A stretch of DNA of 48,288 nucleotides, from positions 1-48,288 of the forward strand of contig JAIOZF010000015.1 of NCBI GenBank assembly GCA_021740745.1, given 5' to 3'. The translations under genes were made by a program, and so were the position numbers. Positions 18,961-27,316 of the stretch are shown here, one piece after another (positions within the stretch are counted from its first letter, which is position 1; every line of letters starts with the position of its first letter). This DNA comes from Crocinitomicaceae bacterium. Lineage in GTDB: Bacteria > Bacteroidota > Bacteroidia > Flavobacteriales_D > Crocinitomicaceae. Under the pieces are notes generated by a model that did not search any database, was not told where the DNA came from, and worked only from the letters and a program-made list of their open reading frames with translations.

Positions 18961-20280
18961 ATGCGTTTAATTTATTTTATTCTCTATTTTTCTTTACCAT
19001 ACGCACTCCGTATTTTTTACAGACAAGTAAGAACTGTTAACTCTCCAAAAGAGTTTCTAGGTAGCACGATCTATGTGAGTAACCATCCGGCTTCTTTTAT
19101 GGATCCACTGGTAATTGCAGCACTTCGCAATCCTATTGTGTTTTTCATGACCCGTTCAGATGTATTCACACCAATTTCAAGACCCTTGCTTTGGGCATCT
19201 CATATGTTGCCGATTTACCGCCAGCACGATGGTGTCGACACAAAGGATAAGAACATGGAAACTTTTGATAAGTGTAAAGCGGTTTTAAAAGGAGGTCGAA
19301 ATTTATTGATTTTTGGAGAAGGCTTTACCGATGACACCCCTATCAGAAGATTAAAACCTGTCAAAAAAGGTGCAGCTCGCATTGGTTTTACGACTTTAGA
19401 ATCGTTGAATTGGTCGAAAAAAATCTATATGGCGGCAGTGGGCAACAATTATACGGAACCCAATCTTATGAGAAGTGACGTACTCATTTCAACTTCGGAT
19501 AAAATTTGTTTAAACGATTATAAAGAGTTGTATTTAAGCAATCCAAACAAAGCTATTAACGATGTGACTAAGTTGATAGAAAAACTGATGAAGGATCAAA
19601 TTACACATGTAGAAGATGTTAATTTGACGACTTTTCATGAGCAAATCATGATGATCTCTCGCAAAGGAATGAATGCACGAAGTTATGATCCTTCAATTTC
19701 ATTAAAAAGCCGATGGGAATTCTCTCGCAAACTTGCCCTTTGGCTGAATGACCAAGAAACACTAAATGAAGGATTGGTAGCATTGAAAAATGAATTGGAT
19801 GCTTATTTCAAATTGATAAAAAAATTTAAAATAGCTGATCATTATATTTATGAAAAAAGCGAAAAGAATTCTGTTCATCGCTCTGTTGATTTATTGAAAA
19901 TCATTTTACTATTCCCTCTTGCGCTTTTAGGCTTTTTACACTGTGGACTTATCTATTACGGTGTCAAACGATTCGTTGAGAAATCTTTTAAACGAAAAGT
20001 CTTTTGGGGCTCCACTAAATTAATCCTTGGTGTAGTCTTATTTGGATTGCTGAATATTCCGACAATTTTCTTGTTCGAAGCTTATATTTATCCAAGTTAC
20101 TTGCTCGGACTAGTCTATTATGCTTTCATAGGTATCTATGGATTTGCTGCCTACCAATGGGTGTTGTCCATAAAAAGATTAAAGGAAAAAGGAGTAATTA
20201 ATAAAGTTGATTTATCTAAATTCATTTCCAAACGAAAGGACCTTGAGAATAAAGTGTCTGAATTACTGAAGGAAATTTAA
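18961..20280 (+). CDS. PlsC-like lysophospholipid/glycerol-phosphate acyltransferase
   Basis: A 439-residue membrane acyltransferase. The catalytic block is NHPASFMDP (N41, H42, D48), with one residue more between His and Asp than the classic NHx4D; the NHPNxxxD form is common in Bacteroidota. Later blocks are MLPIYRQHDG and IFGEGFTDD, the latter standing for the FPEGTRS block. The C-terminal third has about three membrane segments (residues about 310-400). It likely acylates a glycerol-phosphate or a related lipid headgroup in the inner membrane; the substrate is uncertain. It is 18 bp after the SprF-like gene, so it may share the transcript without a functional link. Its stop codon overlaps that of the convergent crcB gene. 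Confidence 0.82.
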   Translation: MRLIYFILYFSLPYALRIFYRQVRTVNSPKEFLGSTIYVSNHPASFMDPLVIAALRNPIVFFMTRSDVFTPISRPLLWASHMLPIYRQHDGVDTKDKNMETFDKCKAVLKGGRNLLIFGEGFTDDTPIRRLKPVKKGAARIGFTTLESLNWSKKIYMAAVGNNYTEPNLMRSDVLISTSDKICLNDYKELYLSNPNKAINDVTKLIEKLMKDQITHVEDVNLTTFHEQIMMISRKGMNARSYDPSISLKSRWEFSRKLALWLNDQETLNEGLVALKNELDAYFKLIKKFKIADHYIYEKSEKNSVHRSVDLLKIILLFPLALLGFLHCGLIYYGVKRFVEKSFKRKVFWGSTKLILGVVLFGLLNIPTIFLFEAYIYPSYLLGLVYYAFIGIYGFAAYQWVLSIKRLKEKGVINKVDLSKFISKRKDLENKVSELLKEI

Positions 20281-20642
20281 TTCGTCTTTGCTGATGCAAC
20301 AGCATAAATAATCCCCATTCCGACCATTAGAGAAATCAGAATATTGAGCATACTCATTTGCCAATTCCCTTGCTGAATTAATTGCATATTCTCATTACTA
20401 AAGGTGCTAAATGTGCTGAATCCACCACAAAAACCAATGATTAATAAATGGTTTAACCAGTCAGCTTTAGGTTCCTTTTGCACACCGTAAACAATAATTG
20501 CGAGCAGTAAACAAGCCAATGTATTTGAAATAAACGTAGCTAGTGGGAAGCTTGTTTTAATGAACATTGGAGTCGTTAATCCAATTGCATAGCGTAAAAC
20601 ACTTCCAAGTCCTCCTCCAATAAATACATAAAGCCAATTCAT
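20277..20642 (-). CDS. crcB: Fluoride ion channel FluC/CrcB
   Basis: A four-helix dual-topology fluoride channel that exports toxic F-. Family motifs are GGGLGSVLRY at the start, the FISNTLACLLL helix with the conserved Asn, and GFCGGFSTFSTFSNE, whose Phe and Ser/Thr residues line the pore. I choose the ATG at 20642, giving MNWLYVFIGGG as in related proteins; an in-frame ATG at 20663 would add seven residues and overlap the PAP2 gene. It is the last gene of the obg-PAP2-crcB group. No fluoride riboswitch is visible, and its place inside a housekeeping operon makes fluoride-specific regulation unlikely. Confidence 0.9.
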   Translation of the reverse strand: MNWLYVFIGGGLGSVLRYAIGLTTPMFIKTSFPLATFISNTLACLLLAIIVYGVQKEPKADWLNHLLIIGFCGGFSTFSTFSNENMQLIQQGNWQMSMLNILISLMVGMGIIYAVASAKTN

Positions 20643-20644
20643 AC

Positions 20645-21229
20645 TTAACCCTTGTTTATCCATTTCAAATATACAAAACGATAAAGAATAAAGGCGATTG
20701 AAATACCGAGTAAGGCACCTGCAAACAAATCGCTTGCATAATGCACGCCTTGGTACAAACGACTGAACGAAACTAAAAAAGCTATACTAAATAAGAACCA
20801 CTTTAGTTTTGGGTATACTGCATTTAAGCTTAAACTAACAAAAGTAGCTAGTGCAAAAAAATTCGCTGCATGAGATGATACAAAACCATACATTCCACCT
20901 TTATAGAATTCACCATTAGCCTTCAAGTAAAAATGGAGTCGTTCTGTAAGGTCTGCATGATGAGATGGACGATAACGTAAAAACACATTTTTAAATAAAT
21001 GTACAGACACTAAGTCAGCCAAAGCAACACACAGTATAGTGAGTATGACAAAAATTACCAATTGCTTTTTAGGTAAGGTTTTCCATGCGAAAAAAGCAAT
21101 TAAAATATAAAGTGGAATCCAAGTGATACGCTGAGAGATAAACCAAAAGAAAGCATCCAAAAATGAATTACTCCAACCATTAACGGTCAGTACAATCATT
21201 CGATCAATACCTTCTAAATAATCAATCAT
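20645..21229 (-). CDS. PAP2-superfamily membrane phosphatase
   Basis: A 194-residue integral membrane phosphatase with about five or six membrane segments. All three PAP2 signature blocks are present: [11 protein letters not shown] (K80, R87-P88), GFVSSHAAN (S119, H120) and [12 protein letters not shown] (R157, H163, D167). Members dephosphorylate undecaprenyl pyrophosphate, phosphatidylglycerol phosphate or lipid A; which one cannot be decided here. It overlaps the end of obg by 8 bp and is followed at once by crcB. Confidence 0.87.
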   Translation of the reverse strand: MIDYLEGIDRMIVLTVNGWSNSFLDAFFWFISQRITWIPLYILIAFFAWKTLPKKQLVIFVILTILCVALADLVSVHLFKNVFLRYRPSHHADLTERLHFYLKANGEFYKGGMYGFVSSHAANFFALATFVSLSLNAVYPKLKWFLFSIAFLVSFSRLYQGVHYASDLFAGALLGISIAFILYRFVYLKWINKG

Positions 21230-22214
21230 TGTTCAAACGCTCCCAGATTATATCTTTTAATTCTGTCAGTCCTTTCTGTGCAACAGAAGATATAAAGATG
21301 TATGGAATTTTAGGTAAATCTTTTTTCATTGCAGCGATTAATTCATCATCTAACATATCAGACTTCGTAATTGCTAAAATTCGCTCTTTATGCAACAATT
21401 CTGGATTATATTGTTTCAATTCATTTAATAGTATTTTGTATTCTTTGTGAATATCTTCACTATCCGCTGGAATCATGAACAACAACAATGAATTTCTTTC
21501 AATATGACGCAAGAAACGCAGTCCAAGGCCTTTTCCTTTATGAGCACCTTCAATAATTCCCGGAATATCCGCCATGATAAATGAACGGTAATCACGGTAT
21601 TTCACGATCCCTAAATTTGGACGTAGCGTTGTAAATGGATAATTCGCGATTTCAGGTTTAGCAGAACTTAAAACCGATAATAAAGTACTTTTTCCAGCAT
21701 TTGGAAATCCTACCAAACCAACATCTGCTAAAACTTTCAATTCTAAAATTTTCCAGCTTTCTTGTCCAGATTCACCTGGTTGCGCAAAACGTGGAGTTTG
21801 ATTTGTTGGTGATTTGAAATGATTATTTCCTAATCCTCCTCTACCACCTGGTTGAATAATAACTTCCTCTCCTTCATCTGTGATTTCAAAAAGCACATCA
21901 CCAGTTTCTCCATCTTTCACAACAGTACCTAATGGCACTTCCATATACACATCCTCACCTTGAGCACCTGTTTTTAGTCCACCAGAACCATGTGATCCAT
22001 GTCCAGCTTTAATGTGTTTCTTGAATTTTAGGTGCAATAATGTCCATAATTGTTTGTTTCCACGCAAAATTACGTGTCCACCGCGTCCACCATCACCACC
22101 ATCTGGCCCACCTTTCGGTATGTATTTTTCACGTCTTAGGTGCGTTGATCCACCACCTCCATTACCGGAAGTACAATGAATTTTTACGTAATCGACGAAA
22201 TTATCTGAAGCCAT
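21222..22214 (-). CDS. obg: GTPase Obg/CgtA
   Basis: The essential Obg GTPase, which acts in late 50S ribosomal subunit assembly and stress control. The glycine-rich Obg fold occupies about residues 1-158 ([30 protein letters not shown]). The G domain follows with [31 protein letters not shown] and SSVAQKG. At 330 residues it ends after the G domain and lacks the extra C-terminal OCT domain of some lineages, as is usual in Bacteroidota. It leads the obg-PAP2-crcB group and has its own TACCTTTG -7 element. Confidence 0.96.
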   Translation of the reverse strand: MASDNFVDYVKIHCTSGNGGGGSTHLRREKYIPKGGPDGGDGGRGGHVILRGNKQLWTLLHLKFKKHIKAGHGSHGSGGLKTGAQGEDVYMEVPLGTVVKDGETGDVLFEITDEGEEVIIQPGGRGGLGNNHFKSPTNQTPRFAQPGESGQESWKILELKVLADVGLVGFPNAGKSTLLSVLSSAKPEIANYPFTTLRPNLGIVKYRDYRSFIMADIPGIIEGAHKGKGLGLRFLRHIERNSLLLFMIPADSEDIHKEYKILLNELKQYNPELLHKERILAITKSDMLDDELIAAMKKDLPKIPYIFISSVAQKGLTELKDIIWERLNND

Positions 22215-22235
22215 ATAAGGAATTGTTTCTGCCTA

Positions 22236-22243
22236 CAAAGGTA
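22236..22243 (-). promoter_or_regulatory. -7 promoter element for obg
   Basis: The minus strand reads TACCTTTG, a full TAnnTTTG match, 21 bases before the obg start. It sits inside a short palindrome, CCTACCTTTGTAGG (22233-22246). No clear -33 box was found at the standard spacing. Confidence 0.4.
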
Positions 22244-22268
22244 GGGTTTAAAGTTGAATAGAAAGAAA

Positions 22269-22296
22269 AAGCCAATCCCAAACGAGATCGGCCTTT
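22269..22296 (-). terminator. Rho-independent terminator after adk
   Basis: Read on the minus strand, GGCCGATC and GATTGGCT form a stem with a loop of about 8 bases, followed by a T-run (TTTTTC, ending near 22262) and preceded by AAA. It lies 17 bases past the adk stop and separates hpt-adk from obg. Confidence 0.75.
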
Positions 22297-22312
22297 CCAA
22301 GTATGTAAAATA

Positions 22313-22885
22313 TTAGATATTATTGATTGCCGCGAAAAGGCGTTCAGTGATGTCATTAATGGATCCTATACCGTCAATTCCAACAAATTTGTTTTGTTCT
22401 TGGTAATAATTTTTAACTGGTGATGTTTCTTGATTGTAAACACGAATTCGGTTTTCAATCACTTCAGGATTTGCATCATCTATTCTTCCACTCACCTCTG
22501 CACGTTTTTTCAGACGCACCTTTAACTCATTTTCTTCCACTTCAAGCGCCAACATAACACTAATTGAAGTATTTAAATTCTCCAACAATTCATCTAAAGC
22601 CTTCGCTTGCGCATTTGTACGAGGAAATCCATCAAAAATAAATCCTTTTGGAGAATCATGTTTTTCCACTTCTGATCGCAACATGTTAATTGTTACCTGA
22701 TCTGGCACCAACTGGCCTTTATCCATAAAACTTTTCGCCAAAACACCTAATTCTGTTTCACCTTTAATGTTGGCTCTAAAAATATCGCCAGTAGACAAAT
22801 GGATTAAACCGTACTTGTCTATCAGTCGCTCGGACTGCGTTCCTTTTCCTGCTCCCGGAGGGCCGAATAAAACAATGTTCAACAT
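22313..22885 (-). CDS. adk: Adenylate kinase
   Basis: Interconverts ATP + AMP and 2 ADP. The 190-residue protein has the P-loop GPPGAGKGT (residues 8-16), the AMP-binding segment LIHLSTGDIFRANI, GFIFDGFPRTNAQA and the arginine-bearing SGRIDDANPEVIENRIRVY. This is the short form, without the longer zinc-type LID. It lies 3 bp after hpt, so the two purine-nucleotide genes share a transcript that ends at the hairpin near 22280. Confidence 0.96.
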   Translation of the reverse strand: MLNIVLFGPPGAGKGTQSERLIDKYGLIHLSTGDIFRANIKGETELGVLAKSFMDKGQLVPDQVTINMLRSEVEKHDSPKGFIFDGFPRTNAQAKALDELLENLNTSISVMLALEVEENELKVRLKKRAEVSGRIDDANPEVIENRIRVYNQETSPVKNYYQEQNKFVGIDGIGSINDITERLFAAINNI

Positions 22886-22888
22886 AAG

Positions 22889-23425
22889 TTATTCTTCCTT
22901 TTTCAGTTGATAAATGGCATTCAAATTTCTACCTAAATCATTGTAGTCGAGTCCATATCCAACAACAAACGCATTGGGTATAGAAAATCCAACATAATCA
23001 GGTTTATTTACTCCTTTAAAAGCCTCGGGTTTATATAGCAATGTACAAACCTTTACAGATAATGGATTTTCTTTTTCTAGGGAAACAAGCAATTTATCAA
23101 TTGTATTACCTGTATCGACAATGTCTTCAATCAAAACAACATGTTTTCCTTGAATATTTGTGTTCAATCCTATTAATTCTTTAATTTCTTCTGAATTTGT
23201 CAAACCAGTATAAGAACTTACTTTAACAAAAGAAATTTCTGCGGGAATACTAACATTTTTAAGGAGATCCGATGCAAACATAAAAGCACCATTTAAGACA
23301 GCAATAAAAACTAATTCTTTACCAGCATAATCAGCAGACAATTGCATTCCAAGTGAAGCTGTCTCTTGCAAGAGTTCCTCATCTGTTATAAAAATTTCAA
23401 ATGTTAAATCACCTATCGTAACCAC
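22889..23425 (-). CDS. hpt: Hypoxanthine phosphoribosyltransferase
   Basis: A purine salvage enzyme that makes IMP (and probably GMP) from the free base and PRPP. The 178-residue type I phosphoribosyltransferase has the PRPP motif VVLIEDIVDTGNT with Glu100-Asp101, the early LNGAFMFASDLL segment, the flexible-loop sequence VSSYTGL and the base-binding PDYVGFSIPNAFVVGYGLDYN. The start codon is GTG at 23425; it fits the usual N-terminus of Bacteroidota homologues and there is no better ATG. It leads the hpt-adk pair and is divergent from purK, with a -7 element on each side. Confidence 0.94.
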   Translation of the reverse strand: MVTIGDLTFEIFITDEELLQETASLGMQLSADYAGKELVFIAVLNGAFMFASDLLKNVSIPAEISFVKVSSYTGLTNSEEIKELIGLNTNIQGKHVVLIEDIVDTGNTIDKLLVSLEKENPLSVKVCTLLYKPEAFKGVNKPDYVGFSIPNAFVVGYGLDYNDLGRNLNAIYQLKKEE

Positions 23426-23446
23426 TGTTCTGCTAAATTAGAGGCG

Positions 23447-23454
23447 CAAAGTTA
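23447..23454 (-). promoter_or_regulatory. -7 promoter element for hpt-adk
   Basis: The minus strand reads TAACTTTG, a full match to TAnnTTTG, 21 bases before the GTG start of hpt. The -33 box is not clear. Confidence 0.4.
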
Positions 23455-23537
23455 CTACTTTTAGCTGGAAAATAAAATTGACATAGGCTCTACTTCGTCC
23501 AATTAATAAAAAATAAAGATGAAAGATGCTTTCTACC

Positions 23538-23568
23538 TTGGGCATTTTAAATAACAAGTTTATCTTTG
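23538..23568 (+). promoter_or_regulatory. purK promoter (TTG-N20-TATCTTTG)
   Basis: A TTG at 23538-23540 and TATCTTTG at 23561-23568 are separated by 20 bases, which fits the Bacteroidota sigma-A promoter architecture well. The purK ATG starts 4 bases after the -7 box, so the transcript would have almost no leader. This is the best-matched promoter in the window. Confidence 0.6.
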
Positions 23569-23572
23569 TTCA

Positions 23573-24721
23573 ATGCAAAAGAACTGGTACGGAAAATCAA
23601 ATCGCCTAGGTATTTTAGGTGGTGGGCAATTGGGGCGCATGTTTATACAAGAAGCTATTAACTTGGATGTTGATGTGCATATTTTGGATCCAGATGAGAA
23701 CGCACCTTGTAAAGACATAGCGACAAGTTTTACAAAAGGCTCTTTGCTCGATTTTGATACCGTTTATAGCTTCGGTAAAGACAAGGATATTCTTACAGTA
23801 GAAATAGAAAATGTTAACACTGACGCATTAGAAAAATTAGAAAAAGAAGGAAAGAAAGTATTTCCCCAGCCTCATTTGCTCCGATTAGTACAAGATAAAG
23901 GTTTGCAGAAAGAATTTTACAAAGAGCATAATTTACCGACTGCTTCTTTTCATTTGATTGACAATAAAGCTGCAATTGATCCATTCATCCCAACCTTCCC
24001 TATTGTACAAAAGCTAAGAAAAGGCGGTTATGATGGAAAAGGAGTTCAAGTATTGAGAACGATTGAAAATTTAAATTTAGCTTTCGATGCTCCTTCTATT
24101 TTAGAAGAAATGGTTCCATTCAAAAAAGAACTTTCAGTAATAGTTGCAAGAAATGAAAACGGCGAAGTAGTTACCTTTCCTACCGTAGAATGTGAATTTA
24201 ATCCAGAAGCAAATCTAGTAGAGTTACTCTTTTCTCCCGCTTCGATCTCTGAAAACATTGAAGAAGAGGCGCAAAGTTTAGCAAAAGCTTTGATCGAAAA
24301 ATTAAATTTGGTTGGTATCTTGGCAGTTGAATTATTCTTGACAGAAGACGATAAATTGCTTATAAACGAAATTGCTCCGCGTCCGCACAATAGTGGTCAT
24401 CACACAATAGAGTGCAATGTGACCTCACAATTTGAACAGCATTTAAGAGCCATTTTAAATTTACCACTTGGCAATACCCGTGCTTTTCAAGCTGGAGCGA
24501 TGATAAATTTACTCGGTGCTAAAGGATATGAAGGAGCAGTTTATTATAAAGGACTTGAAGCAATTCTTGCGATACCAGGCGTTCAACCGCACATTTACGG
24601 AAAATCAATAACGAAACCATTTAGAAAAATGGGTCACATTACCATTTCTGGAGATTGTCTTGAAGATGTTATTCCGCTAGCAAAAAAAGTATTGTCAGAA
24701 ATTCAAGTGATTTCAAAATAG
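23573..24721 (+). CDS. purK: 5-(carboxyamino)imidazole ribonucleotide synthase
   Basis: An ATP-grasp enzyme of de novo purine synthesis: AIR + ATP + bicarbonate to N5-CAIR, used together with PurE. The 382-residue protein has the N-terminal LGILGGGQLGRMF, the ATP-binding PIVQKLRKGGYDGKGVQVL, LEEMVPFKKELSVIVARNENGE and the late metal/substrate motif INEIAPRPHNSGHHTIECNVTSQFEQHLRAI. It stands alone here, divergent from the salvage gene hpt; purE is not in the window. Confidence 0.95.
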   Translation: MQKNWYGKSNRLGILGGGQLGRMFIQEAINLDVDVHILDPDENAPCKDIATSFTKGSLLDFDTVYSFGKDKDILTVEIENVNTDALEKLEKEGKKVFPQPHLLRLVQDKGLQKEFYKEHNLPTASFHLIDNKAAIDPFIPTFPIVQKLRKGGYDGKGVQVLRTIENLNLAFDAPSILEEMVPFKKELSVIVARNENGEVVTFPTVECEFNPEANLVELLFSPASISENIEEEAQSLAKALIEKLNLVGILAVELFLTEDDKLLINEIAPRPHNSGHHTIECNVTSQFEQHLRAILNLPLGNTRAFQAGAMINLLGAKGYEGAVYYKGLEAILAIPGVQPHIYGKSITKPFRKMGHITISGDCLEDVIPLAKKVLSEIQVISK

Positions 24722-24827
24722 ATACTAAAATATTTTCCTAAATCTATTTTTAGAAACCTAACATGTTTGAAAGGTTAACTAAGGATGTTGAATCTTAAGA
24801 TCACATTACCCATTTGAATACTCATAG

Positions 24828-25092
24828 TCAATTGGTAGTTCTCGCAACTATAAACTAAACGAATTTTCTTTGATTTCAAGTGCATCAGTCAATCACGCCT
24901 CATCTGAAATGAAAGTTTGGACTGGAAAGGATCATGAAGTTCTCATTCGTTTCAACGGGAAGGATTTAAATGACCACAAGCTTATTCTTACATTATAATT
25001 ACTGCCAATGAAGCGTAAAAGTTCGTCATCCAAGATTAGTGGATCAGTTCGAACAAACTGATGATATTATACCTTTCACTGAAGTAATTTAA
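24828..25092 (+). pseudogene. possible decayed gene remnant, unrecognised
   Basis: One frame is open from 24828 (after a TAG at 24825) to a TAA at 24996-24998 and reads like real protein (... NHASSEMKVWTGKDHEVLI ...). A second short open segment in another frame, ending with a TAA at 25090-25092, includes RHPRLVDQFEQTDDIIPF. Neither has a convincing start with a leader. Together they look like the 3' end of a frameshifted gene, but I do not recognise the family and chance open frames cannot be excluded. Confidence 0.3.
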
Positions 25093-25106
25093 GAACTAAT
25101 TACTTC
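25081..25106. other. perfect 9-bp inverted repeat (hairpin)
   Basis: GAAGTAATT (25081-25089) and AATTACTTC (25098-25106) are exact reverse complements with an 8-base loop. A pyrimidine-rich stretch follows (TCTTCTT). It overlaps the end of the remnant and could be a weak terminator or an old one. Confidence 0.45.
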
Positions 25107-25139
25107 TCTTCTTAAAATTTTATTGATTTCATTTTCCAC

Positions 25140-25268
25140 GTTAAACCTAGCGCAGAGTGGGTTTTCCCAAATTTTCAAAATTATTATTTTGTCTGAAAAC
25201 ATTTTGTTTAACTTTTTTTTGTTTTTGTTAAACATAATTTGTTTAACTTTACAACTCAAACGTTAAAC
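25140..25268 (+). promoter_or_regulatory. array of GTTTAAC/GTTAAAC operator-like sites before the ECF sigma gene
   Basis: GTTTAAC occurs at 25206-25212 and 25241-25247; its reverse complement GTTAAAC occurs at 25140-25146, 25227-25233 and 25262-25268. The last four form two identical units, GTTTAAC-N14-GTTAAAC, offset by 35 bp, and both left arms lie in the same 13-mer TTTGTTTAACTTT (25203-25215, 25238-25250). The left arms overlap TAACTTT, one base short of a -7 box (TAACTTTA at 25244-25251), with a TTTG at 25218-25221. This looks like a repressor or activator site on the operon promoter. The cognate regulator is not in the window. Confidence 0.55.
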
Positions 25269-25277
25269 AAAAGTAAG

Positions 25278-25790
25278 ATGTCTACAATAGAATTCAATGA
25301 AGCGCTAATTGGTATGGAAAATAACCTCCATTCATTTGCAATGAGTTTTACGCGTAATAAAGAAGATGCGCAAGATTTAACGCAAGAAACAATGATGAAG
25401 GCAATCACCTACAGAAACTACTACACACCTCAAACAAACTTTAAGGCGTGGGTATTTACGATTATGAGAAATATCTTCATCAATCAATACAGAAGAAAAG
25501 TTAAGTCTGGTCAAATATTCGACCATTCAAAAGAGTTATATTTGTTAAATAATTCGGGTGATACTAAATTTTCACCGATGAATGAGATTTCTCAGAACGA
25601 GATTAACAAACAAATTGCTAATTTAGAGGATGATTATAAGACTCCTTTTATTTTACACTTTGAAGGATTCAAATACAAAGAGATAGCAGACCGTCTGAGT
25701 ATTCCTATCGGAACAGTGAAAAGTAGAATTTTTATTGCCCGTAAAAAACTTATGGATTGTCTGCCGGATTATAACTATTCAGTAAATTAA
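25278..25790 (+). CDS. ECF-type RNA polymerase sigma factor of the carotenoid operon
   Basis: A 170-residue sigma-70 family ECF factor. Region 2 is visible in LHSFAMSFTRNKEDAQDLTQETMMKAI and FKAWVFTIMRNIFINQYRR; region 4 in YKTPFILHFEGFKYKEIADRLSIPIGTVKSRIFIARKKL with its helix-turn-helix. I choose the ATG at 25278; an in-frame TTG at 25239 would put 13 extra residues across the operator-like repeats and is unlikely. No anti-sigma factor gene is adjacent. The stop overlaps the crtI ATG by one base (TAATG), so it is translationally coupled to carotenoid synthesis and probably directs transcription of this or related stress genes. Light or oxidative control is inferred from the neighbours. Confidence 0.9.
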   Translation: MSTIEFNEALIGMENNLHSFAMSFTRNKEDAQDLTQETMMKAITYRNYYTPQTNFKAWVFTIMRNIFINQYRRKVKSGQIFDHSKELYLLNNSGDTKFSPMNEISQNEINKQIANLEDDYKTPFILHFEGFKYKEIADRLSIPIGTVKSRIFIARKKLMDCLPDYNYSVN

Positions 25791-27268
25791 TGAGTAAAAA
25801 AGTCACCATATTGGGAGCTGGAATATCAGGTCTTTCTTCGGCTAGTTTTTTAGCTAAAGCCGGATACGATGTGACCATTTTAGAAAAAAATTCATCTATC
25901 GGTGGACGAGCGCGTCAATTTGAAGTGGATGGTTTTGTTTTCGATATGGGACCTAGCTGGTACTGGATGCCTGATATTTTTGAACGGTTCTATAATCAGT
26001 TTGGACATACTACGAATGACTTTTATGATTTAATACGACTTGATCCTTCTTATCAAGTATTTTGGGAGGATAAAACACATACGAATATTCCCGCGAATGC
26101 TGAAGAGCTTTACGCATGGTTTGAGAAAATGGAACCGGGAAGTGCTGAAAAACTGAAATCATTTTTAAAGGACGCAGAATACAAATATTCGGTAGGAATG
26201 CAGGATTTAGTTTTCAAACCTGGATTGAAACTAACCGAATTCGCAGACATGCGTGTCATTAAAGGTTTGTTTAAAATGCATTTGGTGACTTCATTTTCCA
26301 AATATATCAGACGTTATTTTAAGAATGAGAAGATACTATCTCTTCTTGAATTCCCTGTATTATTTCTTGGCGCCACACCAGAAGAAACGCCTGCACTTTA
26401 TTCATTAATGAATTATGCTGATATTTCTCTTGGCACCTGGTATCCAATGGGCGGTATGTTTAAATTTGTTGAGGCCTTCGAAAAAATTGCACTTGAACAA
26501 GGTGTGAAAATCGTTACAAACCAAGAAGTAATTGGTTTTGAATACAATGGAAAGAACATTACACATGCTGTTACCAAAGACCAAAAATGGGAAACAGATA
26601 TTTTGATTTCTGGCGCTGACTATCAGCACACTGATAAAAAATTACTTAAAAGCAATTCAAATTACACAGATAAATACTGGGAAAGTCGAACTATTGCGCC
26701 TTCTAGTCTTCTGTTTTACCTTGGAATTGATAAGAAAATTGATGGTCTTCAGCACCACAATTTATTCTTTGACGAATCGTTCGCAAAACACGCTCAAGAA
26801 ATTTACAAAGATCCTAAATGGCCAAGCGCTCCCTTATTTTATACATGCGTACCTTCTAAAACTGATCCAACTGTCGCTCCAGAAGGAAAAGAAAATGTAT
26901 TTTTACTTATTCCAATTGCCCCAGACTTAAAGGATGATTCGGAAGAAACAAGGGATATTTACTTCAATATGTTAATGGATCGTTTAGAAGAACACTGCGG
27001 CACAACTATTCGTGAACACATAATTTATAAGAAAAGTTATTGTATCACGGATTTTAAAAATGATTATCATGCCTTCAAAGGAAATGCTTATGGTTTGGCA
27101 AATACGCTTCGTCAAACAGCTTTGCTTAAGCCTTCTTTGATGAATAAAAAATTGAACAACATGTTCTATACTGGTCAGTTAACAGTGCCAGGTCCGGGCG
27201 TCCCACCTTCGATTATTTCGGGAGAAGTAGTAGCAAAAGAAGTCATGAAACGATTTAAATTAAATTAA
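25790..27268 (+). CDS. crtI: Phytoene desaturase (CrtI family)
   Basis: A 492-residue FAD-dependent desaturase/isomerase that turns phytoene into neurosporene or lycopene. The N-terminal dinucleotide-binding fold is ILGAGISGLSSASFLAKAGYDVTILEKN (Gly9, Gly11, Gly14), followed by GGRARQFEVDGFVFDMGPSWYWMPD. The C-terminal carotenoid-dehydrogenase signature is MFYTGQLTVPGPGVPPSIISGEVVA. Paralogues such as CrtD or CrtNc exist in Bacteroidota, but its place directly before crtB favours CrtI. No lycopene cyclase or hydroxylase gene follows. Confidence 0.93.
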   Translation: MSKKVTILGAGISGLSSASFLAKAGYDVTILEKNSSIGGRARQFEVDGFVFDMGPSWYWMPDIFERFYNQFGHTTNDFYDLIRLDPSYQVFWEDKTHTNIPANAEELYAWFEKMEPGSAEKLKSFLKDAEYKYSVGMQDLVFKPGLKLTEFADMRVIKGLFKMHLVTSFSKYIRRYFKNEKILSLLEFPVLFLGATPEETPALYSLMNYADISLGTWYPMGGMFKFVEAFEKIALEQGVKIVTNQEVIGFEYNGKNITHAVTKDQKWETDILISGADYQHTDKKLLKSNSNYTDKYWESRTIAPSSLLFYLGIDKKIDGLQHHNLFFDESFAKHAQEIYKDPKWPSAPLFYTCVPSKTDPTVAPEGKENVFLLIPIAPDLKDDSEETRDIYFNMLMDRLEEHCGTTIREHIIYKKSYCITDFKNDYHAFKGNAYGLANTLRQTALLKPSLMNKKLNNMFYTGQLTVPGPGVPPSIISGEVVAKEVMKRFKLN

Positions 27269-27302
27269 TCGAAACCTTTGCGCTATTTGTTTGTAAAAAA
27301 AT

Positions 27303-27312
27303 TAAACGTTTA
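27303..27312. promoter_or_regulatory. TAAACGTTTA palindrome before crtB
   Basis: A perfect 10-bp palindrome in the 48-bp gap between crtI and crtB, 4 bases before the crtB ATG. It shares the AAAC/GTTT core with the upstream array. It may be a weak additional operator or chance in AT-rich DNA. Confidence 0.2.
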
Positions 27313-27316
27313 TTGA

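Larger units (their letters stand above)
24722..25277. other. long non-coding gap between purK and the carotenoid operon
   Basis: This 556-bp stretch has no intact gene. From left to right it holds an AT-rich segment after purK, a reading-frame remnant (24828-25092), a 9-bp perfect hairpin (25081-25106), and five GTTTAAC/GTTAAAC sites (25140-25268) that end 9 bases before the sigma factor ATG. No tRNA or known riboswitch fold is visible. Confidence 0.7.

Noticed and set aside
20277-20663. Fluoride riboswitch control of crcB
   Set aside because: The gene overlaps or abuts the PAP2 gene upstream, leaving no room for a riboswitch leader.
25239-25277. A TTG start 39 bases upstream for the sigma factor
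   Set aside because: The added residues are not sigma-like and lie across the repeated GTTTAAC sites; the ATG at 25278 gives the normal family start.
24722-25277. Insertion sequence in the gap before the carotenoid operon
   Set aside because: No terminal inverted repeats, target duplication or transposase motif could be identified; only short unrecognised frame fragments.
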